DNA from: Buxus sempervirens
Taxonomy: Eukaryota; Streptophyta; Magnoliopsida; Buxales; Buxaceae
NCBI GenBank assembly: GCA_947561395.2
Contig: OX387183.1
Coordinates: 32,476,853-32,540,852, forward strand
Reading direction: 5' to 3'
DNA length: 64,000 nucleotides
Positions within the stretch are counted from its first letter, which is position 1. Every line of letters starts with the position of its first letter. This document shows, one piece after another, positions 53,090 to 63,988 of the stretch. Below the pieces are notes generated by a model. It did not search any database. It saw only the letters and a list, made by a program, of their open reading frames with translations, and was not told where the DNA came from. The position numbers and the translations under genes were made by a program.

Positions 53090-53282
53090 CTGCAAAGGAA
53101 GAGAGAGATGTCAGCACATTGTAAAAAAAAAAAAAAAGCAGAAAAGGCAAAAAGAAAAGAAAAAAGAAAAAAAAAGAAAAAAGAAGAAAAAAAAGAAAAA
53201 TGGAAAAAAAGAGAAAAGAAAAAATAGAAAAAAGAAGAAAAAAAAGAAAAAAAGAAGAAAAGAAAAAAAAGAAAAAAAGCAA
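53090..53282 (-). other. Splice acceptor and pyrimidine-rich intron-like tract of the antisense ORF
   Basis: On the minus strand CTCTCTCTTCCTTTGCAG ends at 53090, directly before the antisense coding frame. Upstream of it (53115-53280) is a nearly pure pyrimidine stretch (TTTTTCTTTT type). It looks like a plant intron 3' end expanded by slippage. Minus-strand frames in it are Phe/Leu-rich by-products. Confidence 0.6.
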
Positions 53283-53675
53283 ACTTGTGCTATAATTCTG
53301 ACTATTTTCTCAAAATCCTATTTTTGTCTTGAAATCCACCTCACAGCCACGAGAGCTCTGTGGAATTTAGGACAACTTTGGGAAATGTGCCTGGTCAAAA
53401 GGATGATATCCACTCAATTTTCAACTTGGTTTGATAAAAAATCAGTTTTTCAAAAAATCCTATTTTTGGGCTTAAAATCCACTTCACAGCCACAAAGGGC
53501 TCAGTGGAATTTAAGAATTCTTGGAGAGATGCCCCCTTAAAGTGAGGGCTTTTTGGCAAATCTCCACTCAAAAATGGTTTTCTACAGAAATTGAATTGAA
53601 CCGGGCAAATCATGCTCAAGGGAATGCAATTTGGGCTTGTCTACTCTTTGCAGCTCACTGCTTCGCAGCTCCCGC
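53283..53675. other. Region between antisense ORF and polypurine tract
   Basis: Two diverged direct repeats of about 115-125 bp (around TTTTCTCAAAATCCTATTTTTG and AAAATCCTATTTTTGG; both with a CCAC.TCACAGCCAC block, near 53340 and 53490). If the antisense ORF has a first exon, it should lie here or in the LTR, but I see no clear ATG-plus-donor exon. Confidence 0.5.
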
Positions 53676-53687
53676 AAAGAGGGGCAG
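53676..53687 (+). other. Polypurine tract of the young element
   Basis: AAAGAGGGGCAG ends one base before the 3' LTR (TGTAGACACC at 53689). Confidence 0.85.
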
Positions 53688-53688
53688 T

Positions 53689-55962
53689 TGTAGACACCCC
53701 AAATTGCACAAACAATCATCAAAAATCATTATCTCCTGGAAAGCCAGCACAGAATTTGAAGAAAATAAATTTTTGCCTGTATCCGGATACTCAATTCGGA
53801 TACAAGTGCTCCTCCCCGTATCCGGATACTCATACCGGATACCTGTGAGCCTTAGCGTATCCGGTACCATGTACCGGATACCTTAAGGCCCTTTGTTATC
53901 CGGTCTGATATACCGGATACCTTAAGTTTGCTCAAAATTAGGGTTTTCCGAGAGCTTTTCACTTTTACCATCATGTCCCTCATTAAATGAGGGGAAATCG
54001 CGGAAATAACCTTAGGGTTTAGGTTGGAGGGGTTCTAGACATTAATTTGTGTCTACCAATGACCTTAGCCCTTGCCTATAAATAGGAGCCTCCTCCTTGA
54101 GCAAAAGGCACACAACTCTTGTTTTGAATTCTCGCAAAGAAGAACTCCAAGAGAAGAAGGAAACCGCTGTGGAATCGCCTCCAGAACTCAGGTAAGCCTC
54201 AACTTTTCTTTTTATTTTCTGTCTTTACATTCCTAGATCTAGATCTCTTCTTCTACCTTTCTGTAGTGTAAAGCCTTGTTTGTATGTGTGGAAATCCTTC
54301 CCCGGCTCAAAGTATCTCAAGACTCCCCTAGCCGTAAAACTTGAAGGCGGATCTAGGAGAAACGAGACTGGGGATTGACCCTAGTGCTAGAACCTATGTA
54401 GCATAAGGCCTTTTTGATTGATTGTAAACCGTTCCATATTCAAAGTACCCTTGATTATCTTAAAGAGAACAGAGGGAAACGATAATGGAACGGAACCCTA
54501 GGCTATGCTAGAACCTATTTTGTTGAATCTATATGCATGTGTATGGATCTTGCTTGGTTTTTTTCACTTTTGCACACATATCACTATTTTGGCGGAATAG
54601 GCTCATATTTGGGGTTTATTGCATTTATTGTGATAAATCTCAAATAAATGGCCTCAATCAATTCTGGAATGCCTTTCGGATGATTTTAAAGTATTTGTGT
54701 TCATCTTGCACGAATTTCATTTTTATCAATTTTCGGACTTGGTTTTACTCAAAAATGGCTTAGCTTGACAGCACCTGTACCCTTACTTCGGACGTCCGTA
54801 ACTTCATCATCCGGATGAATTTTGGGGCGATTCCAGAACCATGGGAAAGGTGAGGCTGTCTAGTTTATGTCCACCAAATTTCATGAATTTTCATCTAGCC
54901 GATTTTTGACACCTCTCTGTCGAAGTTAAGTGGACAGTTCAGGTCTAAGTACAGAACTTGTCACTTCGACGGACCGCCATGTGTTCGTTTTAAGTCCGAT
55001 TCGAGTGATTTTTGTTTCTGAGTACTCCTTTTTGAGTCTATTTTCAAATCCAGTTGGTTTCATAATTTTTGGATTCCATTTGAATTATTGGTAGCCGATT
55101 TACTCAGAACTGCTCATTTGCATTTTTCTGGGTAAATCTGTGATCTTCGGGGCCTGTTCGGGAGACCACCCAAGGCACATCCGAAGGGATTTTTGTATGA
55201 GGCTAGTTTCTGTTGAAAGATGGCCATACAGACTTCAATCACACCAAATTTCGTGGATTTCTATGTAGTGGATGTTTCTAGACAATTTTCCAAAGTTGCC
55301 CACTTACCACTTTTAAAAATCCCCAACAGCAACTTCAAAGGAGCATAACTCCTAGATTTTTCATTGGAATGAAGTGAAATTTTGCATGAGACTCTTATTT
55401 ACCCTAATCTTTCAAATGGATTTGGTTTGGTTCAATTCAGAATTGGATTTGAATGATTTTAAGGCAAATGGCATACTTTTTTACCGAATTTTCCGGATTT
55501 GATTTAACTTGGTTTTATGCAACCTCTACTTTGATTTCCATCTTTTGAAATATTCCAGAAGTGATATTGACATAAGAGAAGATCTAAAATCCATTTGGAT
55601 CTTCATGTGAAAATATCATACATTGTTCCTTTTTCAAGGTTTCTCATGATTTTTAGCAAGCTTTCTTACTTTGTTTTTTGCATGAATATACACTTGGTAA
55701 CCACTTCGTGTGGATGAATGGGGGTGCCTAACACCTTCCCCCGTTCATAATCTAATCCCCTTACCCATCTCTGGATTTGATTTTCAAGTAGGGTTATTTT
55801 TATCCTAGAATTTGTCTTTTGGCTATTTTTGCCTACTTTTGACTCTTTGGTGTCCATTCTCACCCCAAAATCATGAATGGTGGCGACTCTCCCAATTTTT
55901 GCGTTGAGCCCGTGTGTTGACGGAGGGACGATCACTCCGGTGATTTTTTCCCATGTCTCACA
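53689..55962 (+). repeat. 3' LTR of the young Tat element
   Basis: 2274 bp, co-linear with 38473-40746, with one difference seen (55724 G against 40508 A). Contains the same hairpin array (53778-53919), TATA box (54077-54086) and donor (54191/54192). Followed by the ATACT duplication. Confidence 0.97.
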
Positions 55963-55967
55963 ATACT

Positions 55968-56133
55968 ATATATATTTCTCATCATATATTCAATATATTT
56001 ACATCTCCTTGTATATTCAATATATTTATACTGAAGAGAATAAAAATATGATTCTAGCCAATCTTTTCTTCCTATTTTTAAGTATCGTATTATATACTAA
56101 AATATAGTTATCCGAAATATAAATGGATATGTT

Positions 56134-56185
<52 letters not shown>

Positions 56186-56596
56186 CATTTTTTAAAATAT
56201 AGTTATCTATTATCTAAAAGTAGTATAAATTAGAAGACTTTTAACTTAAAAGAATTTTCAATTATTTTTAAATATTTAATAAATTTGGGAATTACTGTTA
56301 AGGTGTATTTTATACACCATGTGACAATTGTATGACAAAAACCTAGTGTTACTAATTAATTTTATTGAGTGTATGTTTAAAAACAGGTTCTATGCAATTT
56401 GGGTGAAAAATAAGCATTTTTATGCTTGGCGTTGGCTTCACGTTGCCTTGGTGCTGCCTGCATGCAGTATACTTGAAGAGCTGCAAATCTGGGTTCTTTG
56501 GCACTTGCAGCCCACAGGGTGTGGCTGCTTGCTGTTGTTACTCAAGAGTTGTTCGAAATTTCTTAGACAACAGGTGCGCCACCACTGCACGACGTA
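55968..56596. other. AT-rich host-like DNA with a TA microsatellite
   Basis: Continues the sequence interrupted at 38472. Contains an uninterrupted (TA)n of about 45 bp at 56138-56182. The stretch 56328-56597 has a short open frame with no recognisable domain; I do not call it a gene. Confidence 0.5.
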
Positions 56597-56604
56597 GGCA
56601 CAAC

Positions 56605-57140
56605 TAGGGCTGGCAATGGGTCGGATATATATCCGAATCAGACCCGAATCCGATTCAAAAATCCCGAATTCGGATATGAGATATAGATCCATGGTTTGAA
56701 TACGGATATCAGATTTCGGATTTCGGATCCGATCAAATTCGAATATGTCCATATCTGATCCGAATAGGATCCAAACCGAAATCAACATATACTTTTCATT
56801 AAACTATTGGTAAACTCTGTACAAATCATGGTTGAACTATCCTTACTCATGTCTTGCTTTAATATTTATATGGCTCATTAGTTTTGATAATAAGATTTGT
56901 TTTAATAGTTAAACTTGACTTTTTTGAGTTTTAAGTTCAAATCGGATCTAATTCGGATTTCGGTTATTTATTCGGTCGAATTTCGAATTCGGATACAGTA
57001 TATAAATTCGGTTTCGAATTTGGATTCACATATAAAAGATCCGTCAGATTTCGGATCGAATTCGGATATCGGATTTTTATTTTCAGTTCGGATTCGGATC
57101 ATGGCAAATCCATACCGTATTCTACCCATTGCCAGCCGTA
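56605..57140. mobile_element. hAT-type MITE (TSD GGCACAAC)
   Basis: 536 bp. Inverted ends TAGGGCTGGCAATGG and CCATTGCCAGCCGTA (one mismatch). The 8-bp TSD GGCACAAC lies at 56597-56604 and 57141-57148. The interior is rich in GGAT/ATCC-type palindromic repeats (TTCGGAT, ATCCGAA) and has no transposase. Its short frames are by-products. Confidence 0.92.
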
Positions 57141-57299
57141 GGCACAACCAGTGGTACTAATTTGAAGAGTTGCTAGAATTAGAAATTAACGACACTACTA
57201 GCGCGCCACCTGGGTGCATGCAGCATGAGAAGCGTAAGTAAAGGGATTTCGAAGTGCGCAACCTACGCTCTCCGGGGGCCCCAGCCAGCAGCGACGTAA

Positions 57300-57828
57300 T
57301 CTGGGTTTATAAATATTTCTTTAGGTTGTGTTTAACATAATCTTTCCCAAGAACTCCTTTATATTATTCTTTTACAAAGAGAAGGATGTCAAGGACGGCA
57401 AAACCCTGTGCTTAAAGAAGAGTTTGTATTTTCAAACTTCTTTGATTCTTCAAGGCTTGGTTTAAGGAGATCTTTAAGGAGGATTCCAAGAAGATCGTGT
57501 GATAAAGGAGTGAGAGGATTCTTTCTCGGACTTATTCGTAGGTGTTGAGAGGATTCTTGCCATGATTGGCGTGCGGTGGATTCTGTGCATGGACGTGTGA
57601 TCTGCTACATCGGATTAGAGGTTGTTAGGTCAATGGTTGTTTGTAAGTAATCTAGTTTAGATTATCTTGTGTAAAAACCACTTTGTAATCTCTTTCTAAA
57701 TAGTGGATTGCTTTCAAGGGGTGGTCACCTTCAAGAGACTTGAGGTTTTTCCTAGAAGGATTTTTAGGTTTCCTTGTTATATCTAGTCTCTTAGATTTGT
57801 GTGATCGATCTTTATTCTATTGTTAACA
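57300..57828 (+). mobile_element. Copia-like LTR fragment (3' end at 57828)
   Basis: TTTATAAATATTTC near 57306, then sequence typical to my knowledge of Ty1/copia LTRs (GTAATCTC...AGTGGATTG...GGGGTGGTC, ending TGTTAACA). No primer site follows, so this would be a solo or truncated LTR. The 5' boundary and TSD were not found. Confidence 0.4.
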
Positions 57829-57869
57829 CTCATTGAGATTTGGGCTCATAAGCACGTCACTAGTGCTTT

Positions 57870-58484
57870 TTCAATTACCTTTTGTTTTAGTTCTAGCCGT
57901 GAATTATTTTTAAATTATCTTTTGTTTTAGATAAGTCTTAATTATATTTATTCACTGTTCTATGATATAGAATTTCAAAATTATTTATACTTATCCAAAT
58001 GAATTTTATTGAAAAAATAAAACAAGAAATAATGAATAAGAAAATTAATCAATTAATTATATAAATTTCTTTTTATGATGATGATATCTATTAATTAGAA
58101 GGAACCGAAACATGTTTTTAGTAGATAAGATATTCATTCCTATTAATTCTCCTATTATATAGAGTAATTTTCTTTAAAGTTTCCATTTATGGATCCTATT
58201 ATGATTCCTATTATTATAAGAAACTCAGTTACCTTTTGTTTTAGTTCTACCTGTGAATGTATGAAAATCCTATAGAATTAGATAAGCCTTATTTATATTT
58301 ACCCACTGTTTTATGATATGGAATTTCAAATCTATCTATACTTATCCAAATGAATTTTGTTGAAAAAATGAAGCAAAAGATAATGACTAAGAAAATTAAT
58401 CAATTAATTATATAAATTTTTTTCTTTATGATGATATCTATTAGTTAGAAGGAACCGAAAGATGTTTTTAGTAGATAAGGATCT
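57870..58484. repeat. Direct duplication of about 260 bp
   Basis: Two diverged copies, 57877-58133 and 58229-58484, both starting TTACCTTTTGTTTTAGTTCTA and running to GTTTTTAGTAGATAAG, shifted by about 355 bp. AT-rich, non-coding. The first 20 bases are given only in part here as a landmark. Confidence 0.8.
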
Positions 58485-58634
58485 TTGGGGCTAAAATGTA
58501 GCTATCTATATATTAATTATTGAAATTAAAATATGCTGCCGTCCATAAATAGTTTCTATTTTTAAGTATACTAATGTCATATGCCTTCTATTATATTATC
58601 CAAATATCTTCATTAGAAGGAAAACAAAGCCTTA

Positions 58635-59631
58635 GGCTATGTTTGTTTCACCGGAAAATAGGAGAATGAAAATATTTTTTGGAATTTTGAAAATTTCAGA
58701 CGTTTGTTTCAGTGGAAAACAAAAACTAACGGAAAAATTTTTCCTAATTGACAAAAAATCGGCGGAAAATAACTTCCACCAAAATCAAGGCAAACTCATG
58801 TTTCAATTCCCTTTTTCTTCCTCGACTTCGACTCTCTTCACGACGAACGTCTTCCTCCTCCAATGACACAAAGAAAGGTAGTTCGTCATGTGTATAAATC
58901 AATGGAGGATAATAGAAAGGAAGCCTAAAACAAATCATTAGCGGCCGTTTTCTTCTCCAACTTCACCCGATTCCTCTATCCTCTTCATATCGCTCCTTTC
59001 ATCGTCTTCAACCTTCAAATGCAGGAGAGGGATGTTACTCAAACGCGTGACAATGGATCCACTCCAATACGCTTTGAAACTGAAACGCAACACGACACGA
59101 GTTTGGCTTCCATTGCAGAAGTCTCAAGGCCTCTTTGTGGGTGGAAACCACACCTCCTCTAGGTTCTGCACTCGCTGAAACCCTAACTCCCTCCCCATCT
59201 ACCATGATTGCAATTCTCTTCAAGCTCCAATTCATCTGCCACAACTTCTCCTACAAAGTCTTTCTCATCAAGATCTTCATTTTAGCCACCGCAATGGCCC
59301 TGATCCCTTGCTTAGATCTGATCCCTTCCATCGACGGAACCGATTGTTCTTTCACATTTGAAACTGCTAAACATCGCATGAGCCCATCGGATCTCGAAAT
59401 CATGTTTTAGGAGCTGATGGCGGGGAATTTGCTGATCAACAGCTATAAAGCACTCTCGATTGGCCATGATTTGGTGAGCGCTGTGATGGTGCCGATGAAT
59501 TTTTAACTTTCATTGCAAATCCCCACTTTAAGCTTACCTAGAAAAATTTTACATAAAATTATCCGTATTACATCCAAACACCCGGAAATAACAAAGGAAA
59601 GAAAACTTTTTCCTCTGAAACAAACAGAGCC
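58635..59631. mobile_element. PIF/Harbinger-like element (TSD TTA)
   Basis: 997 bp between direct TTA (58632-58634; 59632-59634). Inverted ends GGCTATGTTTGTTTCA and TGAAACAAACAGAGCC (about one mismatch in 16). A 3-bp TTA target and GGCT-type ends point to PIF/Harbinger. No transposase. The middle (58800-59500) has higher GC and open frames on both strands (for example 59135-59409 plus), unlike a typical MITE, and could be captured gene sequence; I do not recognise it. Confidence 0.75.
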
Positions 59632-59634
59632 TTA

Positions 59635-60445
59635 ATTAGAGTGTGTATTTGTTCCTATTAATTAGAATGCATTCGTTTGATTTTTTTATGTAGCTTCCTA
59701 TTTTTAAGTTTCCAATTAATTTTATTTCTATAATTTAGTAGATATTAGAATTGTAAGAGTAGATAATATATTTATCGAGATCATGGAAAAAAGGGGAATG
59801 ATAAGAATGGAAATGAGGATCTTGTAAATCAAATAAATATGGAAAACTTAAGATTCACAAAAGAAATAAGAAATTCAGCAAATTAATTGACAAAGAAAAG
59901 AGAAAAAAAAAACACCACACTCGTTAAAGTAACAAAACTAACCAGGATGAACTTCAGTCGTATGAAGGGTTACGTTGGGCGGTTACCTATGTAGTTTGAA
60001 AAGGGTAGCAATGGAAATACGGAGAAGGTGGGGGGTTTTCAGGAAAGAAAAAGCATACAAACATTAAAGGTCCTCATACTTCTTATAGGAGTATAGATAT
60101 AGATATAGATTAACCAAGTATTTATGCAATCTGTACTATGGCTTGTGTGATGGATTAAATTGAAGGCGTTGAACTCAGAATAGAGAGTCTGCAGAGGTGA
60201 GAGAGATATGATGAAGCTTGAATACTAAATCAAGCAAGTTCGGGGAAGATGGAGGAATAAAGGAAGCCACCATGGTGGCTTCATCTTTTCACCACCTTCA
60301 CCTTATTAGCACTTATTAGGGGTTGGTGTATAAGGCAATCAGAGCATTTTTTTGAGGAGTCTAGTTAGTTTGCTAGGTGGAGGACAAGTGATAAAGGATA
60401 GATTTCCAAGATACAGGATCATCATAGTTATTTAGAAGAAAGATA
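59635..60445. other. Unassigned AT-rich region
   Basis: About 800 bp with no gene. It has a short A-rich run near 59900, GATATA repeats near 60097, and a CCACCATGGTGG palindrome near 60268. Confidence 0.45.
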
Positions 60446-61150
60446 TTGTGACAGCCCAATCTCACATCGGAAACGGATGAATGCTCAGTAAGGTATAAGA
60501 GTCATGGAGAATACTTAACTTAACGAGACACTTTTTGTGGACAAAACCGTGCGGGCTTAGGCCCCAAGCAAACAATACCCCATTGGGTTGGGTCACATCT
60601 AGAGATGGATTTGGGTCCAGTAGTTTGTGACTAGTATAGGTCCTAGCATTGCCCATAGGAGGTTGTTGGACCAATGAGGGTAGGCCCATGAGGGGCTAGT
60701 AGGTTTCTAGGTAGCTACTGTACGGGGACGTGTAGCCTTGAAGAGGGGGGGGGGGGGGGGGGAGATTGTGACATCCCGATTTCATATCGGAAACAGATGT
60801 ATGCCCGGTAAGGTATAAGAGTCAGGGAGAACACTTAACATAGTGATGCATCTTTTAGGAACAAAACCGTGCGGGCTTAGGCCCAAAGTGGACCCCAACT
60901 GAAAATGTGGGACACGAACGTTGGTTGGTGCATGTGGGTAGGCCTGAGATAATGGGCTGGCAAGCTACTGGGCTTGGCAGGCTATTGCACGGGGATGTGC
61001 AACCCTTAAGGGGGTGGATTGTGAGATCCCGAGTCTTATATTGCAGGGGGAGGACAAGGTGAAGACCTATATAAGCAAAGATGTCTTTTGGGATAAAACC
61101 TAAGAGCAAAACCATGAGGTCCGATGGGCCAAAACGGACAATATCGCAGT
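60446..61150 (+). mobile_element. Cluster of three short LTR/TRIM-like repeats
   Basis: Three related starts: TGTGACAGCCCAATCTCAC (about 60448), TGTGACATCCCGATTTCAT (about 60767) and TGTGAGATCCCGAGTCTTA (about 61019). The first two share CGGAAAC.GATG, GTAAGGTATAAGAGTCA and AAAACCGTGCGGGCTTAGGC. The third has CTATATAAGCAAAGATGTC and AAAACC.TGAGG. The family resembles small non-coding LTR elements whose ends begin TGTGACATCCCACATCG. An 18-G run lies at 60745-60762. Confidence 0.6.
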
Positions 61151-61158
61151 TGTAGGGA

Positions 61159-62814
61159 CAGGGGCGGCTCAAACTTTTTGGGGGCTTTAGGCAAGATTAT
61201 AAAAATGAGGCCTTTTAATTAAAAAATAAATTAATATTAAACCGTAAATTTATTTCTTGCCTTTTTAGATGCAAAATTACTAATTACACTTTTGTATTCA
61301 AGTGTAGCCAATAAATCATTTTCAATAGATAAAATTGCTAAACCGTTTAATCTATCTTGACACATAGTTGTTCATAAATAATTTTTTATAATCTTTAGTT
61401 TTCAAAAACTTCTTTCTGCTGATGCAACTATAACAAGTATAGTAAGTAATATTCTATATGCAATAGAATTGGGAAAACAATCAAGTTCTTTAATTAGATT
61501 AAGTATTTCAATTGGAGTATTAATTTTTGTTTTTGCAACTTCTTTTAAAACCTTTAATTCTGAAAACAAATCCAAACCATTAATATCAGAATGCAAGTCA
61601 TGCTTAAGAAAATTTTCAAGATCAAGACATTTCTTTTCTAAATCACAATCAACAAAAGAACTTAATCTGTCAAGACCTAATAAAAAACCAAATATATCAT
61701 CATACTTTGAAAATAGTTCGAATATATCCTGCATTGAAGATATTGCATGATCTACTATGTCTAAGTCCCCCCTAATACTTAGTTCTTCACCAATTATCTC
61801 TTGATTCAAATTTTGTTCACTTTTATCAACAAGGTATTTGTTCAAGGCCCCTTTTTGAGATTTTACTAAACTTTCTATTCTCCTTTTTTTCTTAAGTTTT
61901 TCGTATCCAGATACATATTTTCTACCCGTCTAATACTAAAAACAAACAGTAAATAGAAGAATATAAAATATTTTCTAACTAGTGATGGAAATCAAATGAA
62001 GAACAAGATCAAACGAAATAACAATTGTACTTACGATAGACAGAAAAAAGAATTGAAAACAATAAATAATGAAATCTAATATGTGCAAAAAGAACTTGTC
62101 AATCTAAAATCGAGACAAGGCTTTCAAGCTTTTGTACTTAAAACAATTAGTACCCCCTATTGGTACTTTGCCTCATCAATGGTCGGAGACCTCTTCCGAT
62201 AAATCGGTAATGTACACTTGAATATGAGTCTGAAGGCAAACTCAATAGCAATGTCACTCAATCACTCTTTGATTTCAAAAGCAAATAAGAAGCGAACATT
62301 CGCATTGCCACTTTTTGATTTCAGAAGCAAATAAGAAGAGAACATGGGGTATGAGAAGATGAGTATTTTGTTTTTCATAAAACATAGAAACCCTAACCCC
62401 CTTTTCCCTTTTTAGAAAACGAGAGAGAGAGAGAGAGGGTATTCCACGAGACGAGTTGCTCTAAATGTATTTTTTATTTTATTTTGGGGTACACGAGCAG
62501 CTCCATAGAGTCTAAACCTCTCTTTTTTTTTTTTTTTGGTAGGCTCATCTAAACCTCTCTTAATCTTAACATCAATAAAAGTGAGGCCTTCGTTGGTGTG
62601 GGCCTTCAGGTATGAAAAAATTATAAAAGAACAAAAAACGTTAAAAAAGGAAAACCTATTAGTTGGGCCGTTGGGGGGTCTTAACGGCTTAATGATTAAG
62701 GAGAAAAAAAAACTTAATAACGTAAGAAAGAAAACATATTTAAAAATTGGGGCCTTTGTAGATTGGGGGCCTTAGGCGGTAGCCTAAGTGGCCTACCCCT
62801 TTGAGCCGCCCCTG
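61159..62814 (-). mobile_element. Non-autonomous hAT transposon (TSD TGTAGGGA)
   Basis: 1656 bp. Ends CAGGGGCGGCTCAAA and TTTGAGCCGCCCCTG are perfect 15-bp inverted repeats. The 8-bp TSD TGTAGGGA lies at 61151-61158 and 62815-62822. The interior carries minus-strand transposase remnants: N-terminal and C-terminal parts without the catalytic middle, so this is an internal-deletion derivative. Confidence 0.95.
61290..61930 (-). pseudogene. hAT transposase fragment (N-terminus joined to dimerisation domain)
   Basis: The minus frame 61845-61402 (147 codons) ends in the hAT C-terminal dimerisation signature (a L-L-T-I-x-V-x-V-A-S-A-E-R-S-F block). After a stop it continues to about 61290 with K-L-K-I-I-K-N-Y-L and D-R-L-N-G-L-A-I-L-S-I-E. 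Upstream the frame extends to about 61930 with a basic S-G-Y-E-K-L-K-K-K segment, after an acceptor-like TTTTTAG at about 61933. To my knowledge full-length proteins of this ZMYM1-like plant hAT type have hundreds of residues between these parts. hAT transposase cuts and rejoins element ends; this one lacks most of the RNase H-fold core. Confidence 0.8.
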
Positions 62815-62822
62815 TGTAGGGA

Positions 62823-63050
62823 TTGGGGCATTATAGATATTGAGGTGGATGACACAACGCCAAAAGATAAAGAGGCATTAAAAAATACTAGATTAAGAAA
62901 ATTCAGTGTTGAGGAGAATTGAAGCATCACCATCGACTTGTCTACATCTAGAAGATCCACTTCTAGAGTGTTCTCATCATCTTCACCAGCCATCTTGTTT
63001 GACCAAGCCAAACTTCCTTCACCATCCTTGCAAGAGCCACTTTTGTTGAC
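62823..63050. other. Unassigned sequence before the last LTR
   Basis: Minus-strand open frame at 63077-62793 (94 codons, starting M-G-P-T-R-P-T-S-V-V), acidic in the middle and with no domain I know. Could be part of the following LTR or of the repeat cluster at 60446. Confidence 0.35.
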
Positions 63051-63424
63051 TACTGATGTAGGACGAGTGGGACCCAAAGTCTAGATTAGTTAGTTATTTA
63101 ATAAAAGTAGAATTCCTATTTTCTTGCATTAGATATTTGAGTTATATTAGGAGTCTTTAAGAGGTTTTAGAGTTAGATTTTAACTTTAAGTTGTTTACTA
63201 TGAGTAGGAGTCCTAATTTTAATAGGTTTCTATCTTATTTTGGGGTCTTTTAAGATCTATAAATAAGGGGTAAAGGTTGTACACGAATTTTAGACATTAA
63301 TTTTAAAAGAACTATAGAGTTTCTCTTTCATCTTCCTTATGGATTCAAGGTTATTTGCTGGTGGATTCCAATTTTCTAGGATTAACGGAGATTAATCCTT
63401 CTTTTCGTAACTTTCACTACGTCA
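63050..63424 (+). repeat. 5' LTR (3' part) of a Ty3/gypsy element running off the window
   Basis: TATA box TCTATAAATA at 63257-63266. The LTR ends ...CTACGTCA at 63424, followed by the primer site TGGTATCGGAGCC (63427-63439), one mismatch from the usual tRNA-iMet site. The LTR start is uncertain (a TGATGTAGGACG near 63055 is a candidate). Confidence 0.65.
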
Positions 63425-63426
63425 AT

Positions 63427-63439
63427 TGGTATCGGAGCC
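63427..63439 (+). other. Primer binding site, tRNA-iMet type
   Basis: TGGTATCGGAGCC; most Ty3/gypsy chromoviruses and copia elements use tRNA-iMet, unlike the two Tat-type elements in this window. Confidence 0.75.
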
Positions 63440-63456
63440 AGGACTTGCCTAACGAG

Positions 63457-63988
63457 ATGGCCAACAACGAGGGTGACGGTAACAATCCCATCGACGTTGT
63501 TCGTGGGCAAGAAGTGATTTGGGAGGCCATTGAAGAACAACGGCAACAGATGGCGGAGATTCATCAAATGATCGCCAATATAGCTATTAATGCCAACCCT
63601 AATCAAAACACTGTTAGGGGCGGAGCCGCGGGACTTGCCCGAGGACCCCTAGGCGTTGAAGCCAAAAGGCCCTACCAACGACCCCATGAATGCAGTGTTC
63701 GCGGGCATCATCGGGCACTATTTGGCAATGATGATTCGGACCTAGAAGAGGAGGAGATAGTTCACGAACAGAGAGATCATGAAGTTTGCAATAGAAGGTT
63801 CGAAGATTACCGCATCAAGGCAGATATTTCCTTCTTTTAGTGGGAATATGAATATCGAGGAATTTCTTGATTGGGTTTCAGAAGTTGAGAGATTTTTTAA
63901 GATGATGGAAGTTTGTGAAGAGAGACAAGTGAAACTTGTTGCTTTCAAACTGAAGAGTAGAGCAGCCGTTTGGTGGGACACGTTGTAG
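63457..63988 (+). pseudogene. Gag of a chromovirus-like Ty3/gypsy element, frameshifted
   Basis: Starts at ATG 63457, just after the primer site. Frame 1 runs to a stop at 63838-63840; the Gag match continues in a second frame (63779-63988). The frame change is at about 63810-63820, where one T seems to be extra. The second frame holds the Gag capsid start ([32 protein letters not shown]) and then meets a TAG at 63986-63988. An acidic stretch (D-L-E-E-E-E) precedes it. The rest of the element is beyond the window. Confidence 0.8.

Larger units (their letters stand above)
38473..55962 (+). mobile_element. Complete, very young 17.5-kb Tat-lineage Ty3/gypsy retrotransposon
   Basis: LTRs 38473-40746 and 53689-55962, both 2274 bp, flanked by direct ATACT (38468-38472; 55963-55967). 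I found one difference between them (40508 A, 55724 G). Parts in order: LTR, tRNA-Arg primer site, 3.2-kb leader with repeats and a minisatellite, gag, protease with G-patch-like domain, pol with RT, first RNase H, archaeal-type RNase H and integrase, 3' region with an antisense ORF, polypurine tract, LTR. Two RNase H domains and tRNA-Arg priming place it in the Tat/Ogre lineage. It could be competent except for an in-frame TAG in gag (44849) and the need for a -1 frameshift into pol. It sits in AT-rich DNA next to an O solo LTR. Confidence 0.97.
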
